A stretch of 64,000 nucleotides of DNA from JANJUB01 sp040081075 (GTDB lineage: Bacteria > Armatimonadota > Fimbriimonadia > Fimbriimonadales > Fimbriimonadaceae): positions 1-64,000 of the forward strand of contig JBEBHJ010000006.1 of assembly GCA_040081075.1 (NCBI GenBank), written 5' to 3'. Shown here piece by piece: positions 8,128 through 17,484 of this stretch (position 1 is its first letter; every line of letters begins with the position of its first letter). The position numbers were made by a program, and so were the translations under genes. The notes beneath the pieces were generated by a model. It did not search any database. It was given only the letters and a program-made list of their open reading frames with translations, and was not told the origin of the DNA.

Positions 8128-8856
8128 CTAACCAACGGTAACTTTCTCGCCGAGTTTGTTCACCGCCGCCCAATCAATGCACTGCATGTAAGCGTCGATG
8201 TACTTGGCGCGGGCCGTTTGGAAGTCGAGATAATAGGCATGCTCGTACACGTCCATCGCCAAAACCAGCGTATGATTCCAGATCGGGAAGCTGTTCTGAG
8301 CGTCGCCAATGTAGTTGAAAACGCGCTTCTCGTCGTGGTCGTAAGCGAGATAGACCCAGCCGCGACCAGCGATTCCCGTGGCCTTCCATTCTTTTGCCCA
8401 GTTCTCAAATGAACCGTAAGAGGCATTAATCAGCTCGCCGATTTTGCCCGTAGCGGGGCCGCCTTCGCCACCCATCGTCTCAAAATAGATGTTGTGGTTG
8501 ATGAATCCTTCATAAGCAAAGGTGTAATCCACCTTCAGCACGCGCATTTCCGAATAAATCTGGTTAGCGGTGGCAGGGTCAACCGTCATCGCGGCAAGAG
8601 CAGTTCGGATTTGGTTGGTTTTGTTGGCATAACCTTGCCAGAGCTTAAGGTGCTCGTCATGAGTTTTGCGGCTGATGCCGACTTTTTCCGATGTATAAAC
8701 TTTCTCGGGGATAGCTTGGGGGACGGTAACAAGTTTTGGTTCCATAGTTCTATTGCTCCTCGCGACGCCGAATTCCGGCAAGACTAGAGCCCCAGCAAGA
8801 GCGGCTCCCCCTTGTAAAACGTTGCGTCGTGTGATCACCCCTCTATTGTGGCGCAC
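8128..8856 (-). CDS. Superoxide dismutase (Fe/Mn family) with Tat signal
   Basis: 242 residues. The first 33 contain a twin-arginine motif (TRRNVLQGG) and a hydrophobic segment (AALAGALVLPEFGVA), so folded export is predicted. The rest is an Fe/Mn superoxide dismutase: the first His ligand in KTHDEHLKLWQGYANK, the second in INHNIYFETMGG, and the signature DVYEHAYYLDF carrying the Asp and last His ligands. Mn versus Fe cannot be told apart with confidence. The HH pair of the usual first motif is altered to TH. It would remove superoxide outside the cytoplasm, which is unusual for this family. It stands upstream of accC on the same strand with an 18-base gap. Confidence 0.85.
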   Translation of the reverse strand: MRHNRGVITRRNVLQGGAALAGALVLPEFGVARSNRTMEPKLVTVPQAIPEKVYTSEKVGISRKTHDEHLKLWQGYANKTNQIRTALAAMTVDPATANQIYSEMRVLKVDYTFAYEGFINHNIYFETMGGEGGPATGKIGELINASYGSFENWAKEWKATGIAGRGWVYLAYDHDEKRVFNYIGDAQNSFPIWNHTLVLAMDVYEHAYYLDFQTARAKYIDAYMQCIDWAAVNKLGEKVTVG

Positions 8857-9032
8857 GCGGGTGGGGTTGGGTGATCAAACTTTCTGGTTTTAGGCATTTC
8901 TGCTCCATGCTCCCTTTCAAGAATCCGGTAGGCGAAGTGGGCGTTTAAGCACGGCCTTGTTGTTGTAGAATCGTTACGGGGCTGCCCTCCGACACTTTGC
9001 CCATCTTGAAGTCAAGCAATCTCCGCATGTCC

Positions 9033-10661
9033 CTAGCTTCGATCCGGAATGAACGCCTTTAGGATGATTCGCATTTTTTTGACTTCTCCCGGTTTCAGGG
9101 TGAATTTATGTGTCAAGTTGCACTTTCTTAGAGTTTCGCTCAAGAAGATCTTCACGACCTTCCCCTCACTGCACTCAAGATCGTAGCTGTCGTAGCTGAA
9201 CCTGAAGTCAATCTCTACCGGTTCATCGCGGAGATTTTCCATCGTGATGTCGTTCAAAGTGGTTGGAACGGAGCCCTTAAACCCGCTCTTGAGCGTAGCT
9301 CTCTCCATGGGCCCACCTTCCGACGTTGAATCGACCTTAACATCATCGGTTTCGCCAAGGAAGATGGAGCACTCTTGGTTTGGGGGGCAGAAGGGCATTC
9401 CTGTTACCGCGATGGGAGCGCCGCCTTCCAAAATCGTGCACTTTCCTGGAATCCACGTCAAACCGCTTTCGTTCTTGATGCTGATTCGATCACGAATGGT
9501 AGGAGAGAGGCTCTGTGTGAACGCAAGCTCAACATAGCGACGGACGGTGCCTTTTGAGCTAAACAGGTTTCGCGTGAGGCGCTCGCCGGGCTCCATCGTC
9601 AACTTTCCCATGGGGATTTTGTAAATGCCAAAACTGCGGTTAACCTCAGGTTCGCTCAAGATTTTGTCGGCACCACGCGTGTCGGAGTAGTTATTTGGCA
9701 CATTGTTGTTCATTCCACCAAATCCACCTCCGCCTTGCCCGAATCCACCTCCGCCAAATCCGCCGGATCCACTGAAGTAGCCGGAGTAGCTCATAAGCTC
9801 AGATCGGACTACTGATTCAAACGGATCGGAATTACCTGGAAACAGCTTGGCCGACTGCCCGGCCGCGAACCCTTCAAGGGTTGTCTGGCCCGACGCTAAG
9901 TCGGCCATGCCGGTTGCGTCACTCAATGCTGGCTTGCCCGCGAGCAGTTGAACGTCTGTGTTGTCAAAAGTCCACCCCGGGAGCCCGAGCTGCACCTTCG
10001 CAAAAAGGGTTGCGCTGGTTCGGCTATCGAAATCAATCATGAAACTTGGCAACCACATCGGGCCGCGTTCCAGAGTAGTGAAGCGAACACGAGAAGGCTT
10101 GGGAGTATCTACCGAGAAGGAGGCCTGAACAGAGTATTCCGTGACCTTGCGCTTCCAAACTAACTCGAGCCCAGTCGGATCTATATCTATGACACTCGAT
10201 GGCGATAGAAACCTCAGTGAGCCATCTTCCAGCTTGAAAAGGGCCACCCCATTTGGCGGTGAGCCCATTCGAACAACCGTTCCCGTTATCCACTTTGCTT
10301 CCTGGGCATAAGTGTTTCCTCGAACAACCGTTTCGGGTAGCCCAATCCTAATCTTCTTCCCAATGTTTGCAGCCATTATGTCGAAAATGGTCTGAGGCGC
10401 GAAATCAACCGTCTTCTCCTCAGATTTCAGCTTAGTCCGAACATCTTGAACCTTAACGTCATCAGGCGAGCCGAACCAGAACCCGCCATCCAATGCGCTC
10501 GGCACCGCATCCAACTTGTAAGTGCCCTTACCAGCTGGAACGGTTACTTCTCTCGTAACCAGGGTTAGACCCGAGCGATAAATCGAAGCCGAAGTAATTT
10601 TTGATGCAAGCGTAGTAGGCTCTTGCGCGCCGACCATCGCAGCCAATATGAATGTGACCAT
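9033..10661 (-). CDS. DUF4139-domain secreted protein
   Basis: 542 residues with signal peptide MVTFILAAMVGAQ. The central part carries the DUF4139 pattern 'RGPMWLPSFMIDF...AKVQLGLPGWTFDNTDVQLLAGKP'. A glycine-rich linker lies at about residues 294-318 (GGFGGGGFGQGGGGFGG), followed by a beta-rich C-terminal domain ending in 'FTLKPGEVKKMRIILKAF'. DUF4139 proteins (MuiA-like and animal relatives) are surface proteins without a settled biochemical role. It is a single gene with GGTGA upstream of the ATG. The product is likely periplasmic or outer-surface; function unknown. Confidence 0.7.
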   Translation of the reverse strand: MVTFILAAMVGAQEPTTLASKITSASIYRSGLTLVTREVTVPAGKGTYKLDAVPSALDGGFWFGSPDDVKVQDVRTKLKSEEKTVDFAPQTIFDIMAANIGKKIRIGLPETVVRGNTYAQEAKWITGTVVRMGSPPNGVALFKLEDGSLRFLSPSSVIDIDPTGLELVWKRKVTEYSVQASFSVDTPKPSRVRFTTLERGPMWLPSFMIDFDSRTSATLFAKVQLGLPGWTFDNTDVQLLAGKPALSDATGMADLASGQTTLEGFAAGQSAKLFPGNSDPFESVVRSELMSYSGYFSGSGGFGGGGFGQGGGGFGGMNNNVPNNYSDTRGADKILSEPEVNRSFGIYKIPMGKLTMEPGERLTRNLFSSKGTVRRYVELAFTQSLSPTIRDRISIKNESGLTWIPGKCTILEGGAPIAVTGMPFCPPNQECSIFLGETDDVKVDSTSEGGPMERATLKSGFKGSVPTTLNDITMENLRDEPVEIDFRFSYDSYDLECSEGKVVKIFLSETLRKCNLTHKFTLKPGEVKKMRIILKAFIPDRS

Positions 10662-10724
10662 TGTGTCACCCCCTTTCCCCGATCGGACGGATGAGGTCAG
10701 GCAACCGTTACATGCGAAAAATTG

Positions 10725-12290
10725 TTAGGCAACTCTCGTCGGCAAAACCCGTAACCGCCGATTGGGTTCTTCGCCAACAGCTTCGCTCGCAAGCCTTCTC
10801 GCCTCCGTCACCTGGTGTTGCATCTTACGCACCGGAGCGGGCTGAGGGGTCAGTTCGAATGCTTTGCCGGTCTGCATTACCGTGTCAATCGCTTTCAACA
10901 CTTCCTCCATCGCCTCTTCTTCGTTCACGTTCGGCTCGCCGTTATGCTTAAGGATTTCGTCGAGGGCGGTGGCGATTTGGCTAAAGGTGTTGGATTTCAC
11001 CACAACCACGGGTATCGGGCGGCCGGCGGCATCACGCAGCTTTTTCGGGCGGTTCTGATAAGTTGACCGGATCGCCATAATGGCGTCGGATTGACCCACG
11101 TCCGTACAGACAATAGCGGAAGCTCGTTTCTCTCGAATCGCGCGCTCCAGTCGGGTTCGGGCGATTCCATAAGGGAAGATGCGGATCGTTTCGCCCGGCT
11201 TGGCGGGCTCCACCAAAGGTGCGTCTTCTTCGACCTTTCGAGCCAGAGCCGGAAACTTCGTGTTAAAGCCCGGTTCATGAATCTCGGGAGTACTCTCCTT
11301 TTGAACGACCTCCACGCCAGAGCCCGTTCGCACTCGGATTTCGGGGCGAGGTTGGACTCCACGCAAGATCAAGTCAACAGTCTTTTGGACGTTGTGGTGT
11401 ACCGCGAGTCGGTCGTAATCAAGAAGTTCTACGACAATGTCGAAGGTTGGGGGAGCCTTGCGTTCCAAAACGGTCTTTTGCGTGCCTCGCCTTCGGGCTT
11501 CATCATCTGATAGCGTAACGGCCTGGATGCCCCCAATGAGGTCAGCCAGCGAAGGGTTCAGCATCAAATTCTCGAGGGTTTGACCATGAGCCGTTCCGAC
11601 GAGCTGAACGCCCCGTTCCGCAATCGTTCGGGCAGCGAGGGCCTCGGATTCGTTGCCAATTTCATCAATAACAATAACCTCGGGCATGTGGTTTTCCACG
11701 GCCTCAATCATCACCTGATGCTGTAAAGGTGCGCTTGGCACCTGCATTCGGCGGGCTCCGCCAATTCCCGGGTGAGGAATGTCGCCGTCTCCCGCGATTT
11801 CGTTGGATGTGTCCACAATCACAACGCGTTTGCCGACTTCATCGGCAAGCACGCGTGCAACCTCCCGAAGTTTGGTCGTCTTTCCAACACCTGGTTTACC
11901 GAGCAGCAAGATGGATTGGCCCGAACGAACGATATCGTCAATGATATCAATCGTGCCTTCAAGGGCTCGGCCGACTCGGCATGTGAGGCCAATCACCTTG
12001 TTATGGCGGTTGCGAAGGCAGGAAATGCGGTGGAGAGTTCGCTCAATTCCAGCCCGATTGTCGCTGCCAAAATCGCCAATGGATTTGATGACATATTCGA
12101 TGTCGTGTTCGGAGACAGTGACGTCTTCCATGCGCTCAACTCGGTCCCTGTAACGCACCTCGGCGGGCCGCCCGTAGTCCAGGACAACCTCAATTAACCC
12201 GTCCAATTCGTCATTCCGTTCCAATCGCTCGCGCACGACGGCCGGAAGAACATCAAGGAACTGCGAAATACCATCGGCAAGCAGAAACAT
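10725..12290 (-). CDS. SpoIIIAA/Ycf45-like AAA ATPase with R3H-type C-terminus
   Basis: 521 residues from the ATG at 12288-12290. The middle part (about 120-290) is a P-loop ATPase of the SpoIIIAA/Ycf45 type: Walker A GKPGVGKTT, VIVDTSNEIAGDGD, Walker B VIVIDEIGNESEA, and 'AHGQTLENLMLNPSLADLIGGI'. The C-terminal half has a second small domain (about 360-450: ETIRIFPYGIARTRLERAI, SAIVCTDVGQSDAIMAIRS) and ends with an R3H-like single-strand nucleic-acid-binding segment (QHQVTEARRLASEAV). Family members occur widely in cyanobacteria, Deinococcus relatives and sporulating firmicutes. Action on RNA or DNA is likely; the precise job is unknown. Confidence 0.85.
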   Translation of the reverse strand: MFLLADGISQFLDVLPAVVRERLERNDELDGLIEVVLDYGRPAEVRYRDRVERMEDVTVSEHDIEYVIKSIGDFGSDNRAGIERTLHRISCLRNRHNKVIGLTCRVGRALEGTIDIIDDIVRSGQSILLLGKPGVGKTTKLREVARVLADEVGKRVVIVDTSNEIAGDGDIPHPGIGGARRMQVPSAPLQHQVMIEAVENHMPEVIVIDEIGNESEALAARTIAERGVQLVGTAHGQTLENLMLNPSLADLIGGIQAVTLSDDEARRRGTQKTVLERKAPPTFDIVVELLDYDRLAVHHNVQKTVDLILRGVQPRPEIRVRTGSGVEVVQKESTPEIHEPGFNTKFPALARKVEEDAPLVEPAKPGETIRIFPYGIARTRLERAIREKRASAIVCTDVGQSDAIMAIRSTYQNRPKKLRDAAGRPIPVVVVKSNTFSQIATALDEILKHNGEPNVNEEEAMEEVLKAIDTVMQTGKAFELTPQPAPVRKMQHQVTEARRLASEAVGEEPNRRLRVLPTRVA

Positions 12291-12346
12291 AGTTCTCAAT
12301 GTGCAGGGTGTTCAAAGCCCGTGTATTTATGACGACGTTTTACTCA

Positions 12347-13357
12347 TCATCGTGCCCGTAAAAGTTCTGTTAAGGCCATAAGGGCCTGTTCTGGTGAAAT
12401 TGCGAGCATGCATGCACGCGAACAGTGGCCATCAGCCGTTTTTTGGGCGCACCCAGCCCCGTAGTGGTTACATCCAAACGATTCGATTTCGGATTTGATC
12501 CCAGTGCAGGCGTGATCTCTGGCCGGAAAAGGATGAAATCGCTCGTACCGCGTTGGGCCATAGAGGACAAGGCATGGAGTTCCCATAGCCGCGGCTAGGT
12601 GCGCGGTTCCAGTGTCAGGGGTAACTACTGCCCTTAACCCCTTAAGGAAACATGCGAATTGAAGGATGCTCATCGGCTGTTCAATTTGGTTGGCGCCAAA
12701 GCGGGATAAGTCTTCGCCGGGCATGCCGAGCATTACGAAGTTGAATTCCGCTCCCAATTCGAGTAGTCGATCCCATCGCTCGTCAGGCCAATTCTTTTCG
12801 ATTGCGGTCGAGCTTACGTTCAGCCCGATTGGCTCAGCCCCTAGTTTCGATAAACCATCAGAAGCGATTTGTTCATCAACTTCGGACGGAAACAATGTAG
12901 GGCGAACCGAATTCAATGTAGCGTCAATGCTGATTTGCTGAAGAACAAAGATCAAGGTATCAAACAAGTCATGCCCAGCTTCATCGAAGGGCTTTGAGAT
13001 CGTATACACGTTCGGATTTCCGCGATGCACGCCGATCCGCCTTGGAATCCCCGCCACCTTGGCTAAGCGCGCATGGCTGTGCCCATCATCAAAAACCAAG
13101 CACAGATCAAAGCGACCACGTTTCATTCTTTGAATCCGCTTGAGCTTGCGTTGAGGGCCTCCCCCACGCTCGCGAATCCAGACTTCAAGTTGTTTGGGCC
13201 AGTTCGCAAAAACTTCAGCGACGGGCGGGCCACCTTCAAGGGTGATGTGAGCATCGGGGAACTTGCGGCGAACTTGCAGAACTGCGCCCGTTGTATTGAC
13301 CAAATCGCCAACCATATCGCGAGCGATGATGAGGATGCGGCTTACCGGTTTTTCCAT
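12347..13357 (-). CDS. Glycosyltransferase family 9 (heptosyltransferase-like)
   Basis: About 336 residues. The start is ATG at 13357 (a TTG three codons earlier is possible). The GT9 layout is visible: N-terminal Rossmann start ILIIARDMVGDLVNTTGAV, a mid-part 'NPNVYTISKPF', then 'PIGLNVSSTAIEKNWPDERWDRLLEL' and the nucleotide-sugar site 'VVTPDTGTAHLAAAMGTPCLVLYGPT'. GT9 enzymes add heptose or related sugars to lipopolysaccharide core. Here the acceptor is unknown and there is no lipopolysaccharide cluster beside it. tRNA-His lies 36 bases upstream on the same strand, so the gene may be read from the tRNA promoter. Confidence 0.85.
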   Translation of the reverse strand: MEKPVSRILIIARDMVGDLVNTTGAVLQVRRKFPDAHITLEGGPPVAEVFANWPKQLEVWIRERGGGPQRKLKRIQRMKRGRFDLCLVFDDGHSHARLAKVAGIPRRIGVHRGNPNVYTISKPFDEAGHDLFDTLIFVLQQISIDATLNSVRPTLFPSEVDEQIASDGLSKLGAEPIGLNVSSTAIEKNWPDERWDRLLELGAEFNFVMLGMPGEDLSRFGANQIEQPMSILQFACFLKGLRAVVTPDTGTAHLAAAMGTPCLVLYGPTRYERFHPFPARDHACTGIKSEIESFGCNHYGAGCAQKTADGHCSRACMLAISPEQALMALTELLRAR

Positions 13358-13393
13358 GTTCCGCAAGGCCGGGGCTTGGCCAAATTCACTTTA

Positions 13394-13470
13394 TGGGGCG
13401 GATGATGGGTCTTGAACCCACGGCCTCCTGAGCCACAGTCAGGCGCTCTAACCCCTGAGCTACACCCGCC
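13394..13470 (-). tRNA. tRNA-His (GTG anticodon)
   Basis: The minus strand folds into a complete cloverleaf. The acceptor is GCGGGTG paired with CATCCGC. The D-stem is GCTC/GAGC. The anticodon stem is CCTGA/TCAGG with loop CTGTGGC (anticodon GTG), and the T-stem is GTGGG/CCCAT around TTCAAGA. The extra G at position -1 (13470) and discriminator C73, the identity elements of histidine tRNA, are both encoded. CCA is encoded at the 3' end (13394-13396). Confidence 0.97.
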
Positions 13471-13576
13471 ACGTGAGCCTATATTGTGGCATTTTTTTGC
13501 GTTCGTGGCATAGGCCCTATGGGTTTCGAAAGCGACAAGGGGCGTACGCAAAATAAACCATGGGTAAGATGCGCTG

Positions 13577-14599
13577 GTGAAGTCCTTCGTAACCCTATCG
13601 AGCCATAGGAAGCGGTTGTACCTGTTGCTTGGCGTACTGGCAATCGTTGCATTTGCCTCTGACTATTACTATGCGCCGTATTCCCAGCAGGTTAGCCTCA
13701 AAGCGCTAGCGCGTGAAAGGCGGTTGGCGTTGTTTTATCGGCAAATCCCTGCCGTTGATGGATTATTAAGCAACTTGTTCGGGATGACCGCCCGCCTTTC
13801 GGTTAAACATATTGAACCGCACGTTGGGGAGGATTCGGCCATGCTCTATGGATCGGTTTGGACCTATGAAAGCGACACCGTGCTCGGAAGGTACCACGCG
13901 ATGTTTACATTCAAGGAGCTATCGGCAACACCCACATCGTTCATTTACAAGATCCGCATCGAACCCAGGGCGATCAAGCAGATACTGTCCAGTCCAGCCG
14001 AGTTCCCCGGAATGAGCTTCTATCCGGGAATGCATGACAAGCCGTTTTCCCAAGTTCTGGGGCTAGAACTTCAAACGATTGTTCGAGAAATGAACGGCAA
14101 GGGGGCTCGCCGGTTGGATATTTGGGGAACCGAGACCTTTCTCGCTTTCGATCCGGAGGGACAACTAGCAATCGAAATGCGTTCACCCTTACCCAACCCT
14201 TACGTCTCTGTTCTCACTTTGCCCAACTATGATCAGTACATGAGATTTCACCGTGACTACGTTCCCCAGTTGTACGTGCTGTTTGAAAAAATGTTCAAAG
14301 GGCCGGTCAAGGTCGAGCAAACGCTGTCGTATGGGTCCAGCCGATTTCCGCAAACGGACTCCCCGCAGGCACAATTTTTGTTGATCGCTACTTCGGGTCA
14401 TGTCTACGGGGCGGTCGTCTCTATACGCGGTGACAAGGTTGATATCGACGTATTTTCAATCGGGGACAAGAAGTCAACGAGCGATAAGATTGATAGAGAC
14501 ATTCACAAAGACAACTTCCGACTTAAGCCCTCAAATGACGGTTCATTACAGCGCATTGAAATGGATTTGAAGGATTTGCCGCCAAAGAAGCAACCGTAA
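13577..14599 (+). CDS. Hypothetical protein with one N-terminal membrane segment
   Basis: 340 residues from a GTG start. A single hydrophobic segment follows a basic start (KRLYLLLGVLAIVAFASDYYYAPY, about residues 11-33), so the body (about 300 residues) lies outside the cytoplasmic membrane. It is a mixed alpha/beta protein with no motif I recognise. The C-terminus is lysine-rich. It lies between tRNA-His (opposite strand) and ubiD (convergent). Function unknown. Confidence 0.65.
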   Translation: MKSFVTLSSHRKRLYLLLGVLAIVAFASDYYYAPYSQQVSLKALARERRLALFYRQIPAVDGLLSNLFGMTARLSVKHIEPHVGEDSAMLYGSVWTYESDTVLGRYHAMFTFKELSATPTSFIYKIRIEPRAIKQILSSPAEFPGMSFYPGMHDKPFSQVLGLELQTIVREMNGKGARRLDIWGTETFLAFDPEGQLAIEMRSPLPNPYVSVLTLPNYDQYMRFHRDYVPQLYVLFEKMFKGPVKVEQTLSYGSSRFPQTDSPQAQFLLIATSGHVYGAVVSIRGDKVDIDVFSIGDKKSTSDKIDRDIHKDNFRLKPSNDGSLQRIEMDLKDLPPKKQP

Positions 14600-14613
14600 C
14601 ATCCTTCGCGCGG

Positions 14614-16158
14614 TCAGAGCCCCAGCTTTGACCAAATCGAATCAATTTTTGCCTTAACATCATCGGCCATGGTGATGAGTTTGGGGAAGTCGCGATTGAA
14701 GCCGTTCTCGCCCGGCCATTTGTGGGTGCAATCGAAGCCGACTTTGCCTCCGAATCCCATGCTCATGGCGGCGTGATCGAGTTGATCCACCGGGCCGCGC
14801 GTGTGTAAAACGTCGCGCCCAGGATCACAGTTTGCTCCGAGCCTGAACAACACCTCATCTAAATTCTGAACATCGCAATCCTCATCAAAAATGAAGACAA
14901 ACTTGGTGAAGGCGAGGCCGCCGAGTCCCCAAATTGCATTCATCACCTTGAACGCATGGCCAGGATATTTCTTCTTGATCCGAACAAAGGCCACATTGTG
15001 GAAGCATGCCTCCACCGGCAAATTCATGTCGACGATTTCTGGAACCGTGAGTTGAATCATGGGCAGGAATATGCGCTCAACCGCCTTCCCCATCCAGCCA
15101 TCCTCCATCGGCGGCTGACCCACGATTGTCGCGGGATAGATTGGGTTTTCCCGCATTGTGATCGCAGTTACATGGAGCACGGGGAATTGATCGGCCAAGG
15201 AGTAGTAGCCAGTATGATCGCCAAACGGCCCCTCAAGCCTTCGTTCGGAAGGGTCAACGTAGCCTTCGATGATAATCTCGGCATCGGCCGGGACGCTCAC
15301 GTCAACCGTCTTTGCCTTCACCATTTCCATCCGCTCTCGCCGCAAGAATCCAGCGAAGAGCATTTCATCAATCCCCGGTGGGAGCGGAGAAATTGCCGAA
15401 AATGGAATCACGGGGTCGCCGCCAAGCACGATGGCAACCTCTAACTTTTTGCCGATTGCGCCCGCATCTTCCATCTGCCGCATGCCCGTTTTGTGCATTT
15501 GCCAATGCATTCCACAGGTGGATTTGTCAAAGATTTGCACCCGATACATGCCCACATTGCGCTTCCCCGTATTGGGGTCGTGGGTGAAGACGCACGGCAA
15601 TGTAATGAAGGGGCCGCCATCTTCGGGCCAGCACGTGAGGACCGGAATCTTGGTCAGATCAATGTCTGCACCCATCAGAATAACTTCCTGGCAACGGGCC
15701 TTCGAAACGCTTTTTGGGGGGATGCTCTTGGCTTCGCCTAGCAAGTGAGGCAATGCCTTTAGCGCTTCAAGTGGTCCTTTTGGAATCTCAGGTTTGAGCA
15801 ACGCCTGAATGCGTTCCGCGTGCTCCTCAAAATCATTGCAATCAAGGGCTAGGGACATCCTGCGTTTCGAGCCCATCGCATTGATCGAGACTGGCATCCC
15901 ATATTTCACTGGAGAAAATGCTTCCTCGACGCGGTGGATCGTGGGATGACCCATGACCGCGCTCATATAGTTGAGTGTTCCCAAACGATGCGGTCGCCCG
16001 ACAACGTTTTCGAATAGCAAAGCCGGCCCTCCGGCTTTCATTACGCGGTCGGCAATTTCGGTGATTTCTAAATAAGGACTGATGGGTTCCTTGATGCGTT
16101 TGAGCTCGCCAAGAGACTCAAGACGATCCAGAAATTCTCGATAATCACGGTAGGCCAT
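14614..16158 (-). CDS. ubiD: UbiD-family decarboxylase
   Basis: 514 residues. UbiD enzymes are prenylated-flavin-dependent (de)carboxylases of aromatic or unsaturated acids; in quinone synthesis they act on 4-hydroxy-3-polyprenylbenzoate or a menaquinone precursor. The family pattern is clear: N-terminal 'YREFLDRLESLGELKRI', 'GGPALLFENV', a central 'CGMHWQMHKTGMRQM', the 'IIEGYVDPSERRLEGPFGDHTGYYS' segment with the active-site Arg/Glu, and the C-terminal 'FIFDEDCDVQNLDEVLF'. It starts three bases after the pyrC stop, so it is the last gene of the pyr operon. UbiX (flavin prenyltransferase) is not in the window. An mqnL/MqnP-type role in futalosine menaquinone synthesis is possible. Confidence 0.9.
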   Translation of the reverse strand: MAYRDYREFLDRLESLGELKRIKEPISPYLEITEIADRVMKAGGPALLFENVVGRPHRLGTLNYMSAVMGHPTIHRVEEAFSPVKYGMPVSINAMGSKRRMSLALDCNDFEEHAERIQALLKPEIPKGPLEALKALPHLLGEAKSIPPKSVSKARCQEVILMGADIDLTKIPVLTCWPEDGGPFITLPCVFTHDPNTGKRNVGMYRVQIFDKSTCGMHWQMHKTGMRQMEDAGAIGKKLEVAIVLGGDPVIPFSAISPLPPGIDEMLFAGFLRRERMEMVKAKTVDVSVPADAEIIIEGYVDPSERRLEGPFGDHTGYYSLADQFPVLHVTAITMRENPIYPATIVGQPPMEDGWMGKAVERIFLPMIQLTVPEIVDMNLPVEACFHNVAFVRIKKKYPGHAFKVMNAIWGLGGLAFTKFVFIFDEDCDVQNLDEVLFRLGANCDPGRDVLHTRGPVDQLDHAAMSMGFGGKVGFDCTHKWPGENGFNRDFPKLITMADDVKAKIDSIWSKLGL

Positions 16159-16161
16159 CGG

Positions 16162-17484
16162 CTAAAACACCGACTTAACGCGACCAGAATCAAAAAGCTG
16201 ATCGCGATAAATTTCACTGCCCGAGAACGTGACAACCGCCTTTCCCTTAAGGGCCATCCCGTGGAACGGAGAATTCTTGCCCTTGGTGAAGGTCCTGTTG
16301 ACGTCGAAAGTCCACTCAACGTCTGGGTCAATAATGGTGATTTGAGCTACCGGTGTCTCGCCAGGCTTTAACGTTCCTGCGTCCAACCTGAAAATTTGGG
16401 CGGGTTTCGTGCTGAGCTTACGAATTGCCTCCAAGGGGGTCAAAATTCCCGCATGAACGATGTAGGTGAGGGTCACTCCTACGACGGACTCTAATCCCGC
16501 CTGTCCAAATGGAGCCAGGTCAAATGGGGCCTGAACCTCATGGCTTGCATGAGGGGAGTGATCGCTTGCAATACAGTCAATCGTGCCGTCCTGGAGGGCT
16601 TGCTTGATGATGTCAATGTCAACTTGTGTTCTCAGCGGCGGAAGCATCTTGTAGTTCGTATCAAACTCGCCGATGGCTTCTTCTGTAAACACGAAGTGTT
16701 GCGGACAGACTTCGCAAGTAACTGGTGCTCCCAGATACTTCGCCTGCCGAACCATTTCGACCCCACCCCAAGTGCTGATCCGCATCACGTGGAGGCGACA
16801 GCCGGTGTGGAGCGAAAGCAAGCAGTTTCGCATAACCATGACTTCTTCGGCGCTTCGCGGAATGCCTTTGAGTCCCAGAACTGCAGAAGTGGCCCCTTCA
16901 TTCATCGCTCCGCCCGCCGATAAGTCAGCATCGTCGCAGTGAGCCAAGACCGGTATGTCGAGCTGGACGCAGTACTCCATTGCCCGCCGCATTGTGTGAG
17001 CATTTTGGATGGGAAACTCTTCGTCGCTAGCCGCTACAATTCCCGCCCGCTTCATGGCGGCCAGGTCGGCGATTTGCTCTCCCTTTAGGCCAACGGTCAA
17101 AGCCCCAACCGGAGCGACAAAAACGCCACCGGATTCTGGCGACGATGCCTTGTCAATGATGAAATCGATAAGAGAAGGATTGTCGAGGGGTGGATTGGTG
17201 TTCGGCATGCAGCAGATCGTAGTGAAACCGCCAGCCGCCGCCGCTTGAGTTCCCGAAACAATTGTCTCCTTGTGCTCGCCGCCTGGTTCACGCAGATGAA
17301 CGTGGGGATCAACTAGCCCGGGCGTAATCCATAGGCCGGTGCAATCGAAAATCTCGTCTAGGTCATCAAAATCTTGATCAACGCCGACATACTCAATCTG
17401 GTCATCTTCCATCAGAACGCAACCGATTGCGTCAAGGTCCTGAGATGGGTCCAGTATTCGTCCGTTTTTGAGCAGAATTCTCAC
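16162..17484 (-). CDS. pyrC: Dihydroorotase
   Basis: 440 residues, GTG start overlapping the pyrB stop by 4 bases (GTGA). It closes carbamoyl-aspartate to dihydroorotate, step three of pyrimidine synthesis. It is a class I dihydroorotase in the amidohydrolase fold: metal motif DPHVHLREPGGEHKETI (about residues 60-76), 'CCMPNTNPPLDNP' (substrate binding), 'PVLAHCDD', 'VCPQHFVFTEE', 'IASDHSPHA' with the catalytic Asp, and 'KPAQIFRLDAGTLKPGE' at the C-terminal sandwich. Context confirms the role. Confidence 0.96.
   Translation of the reverse strand: MRILLKNGRILDPSQDLDAIGCVLMEDDQIEYVGVDQDFDDLDEIFDCTGLWITPGLVDPHVHLREPGGEHKETIVSGTQAAAAGGFTTICCMPNTNPPLDNPSLIDFIIDKASSPESGGVFVAPVGALTVGLKGEQIADLAAMKRAGIVAASDEEFPIQNAHTMRRAMEYCVQLDIPVLAHCDDADLSAGGAMNEGATSAVLGLKGIPRSAEEVMVMRNCLLSLHTGCRLHVMRISTWGGVEMVRQAKYLGAPVTCEVCPQHFVFTEEAIGEFDTNYKMLPPLRTQVDIDIIKQALQDGTIDCIASDHSPHASHEVQAPFDLAPFGQAGLESVVGVTLTYIVHAGILTPLEAIRKLSTKPAQIFRLDAGTLKPGETPVAQITIIDPDVEWTFDVNRTFTKGKNSPFHGMALKGKAVVTFSGSEIYRDQLFDSGRVKSVF

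Noticed and set aside
8857..9032. Small gene or RNA between the dismutase and DUF4139 genes
   Set aside because: No start codon with ribosome site, no stable hairpin and no known RNA motif seen in 176 bases.
15269..15748. 159-codon open frame antisense to ubiD
   Set aside because: Shadow of a highly conserved gene, with biased composition and no ribosome site.
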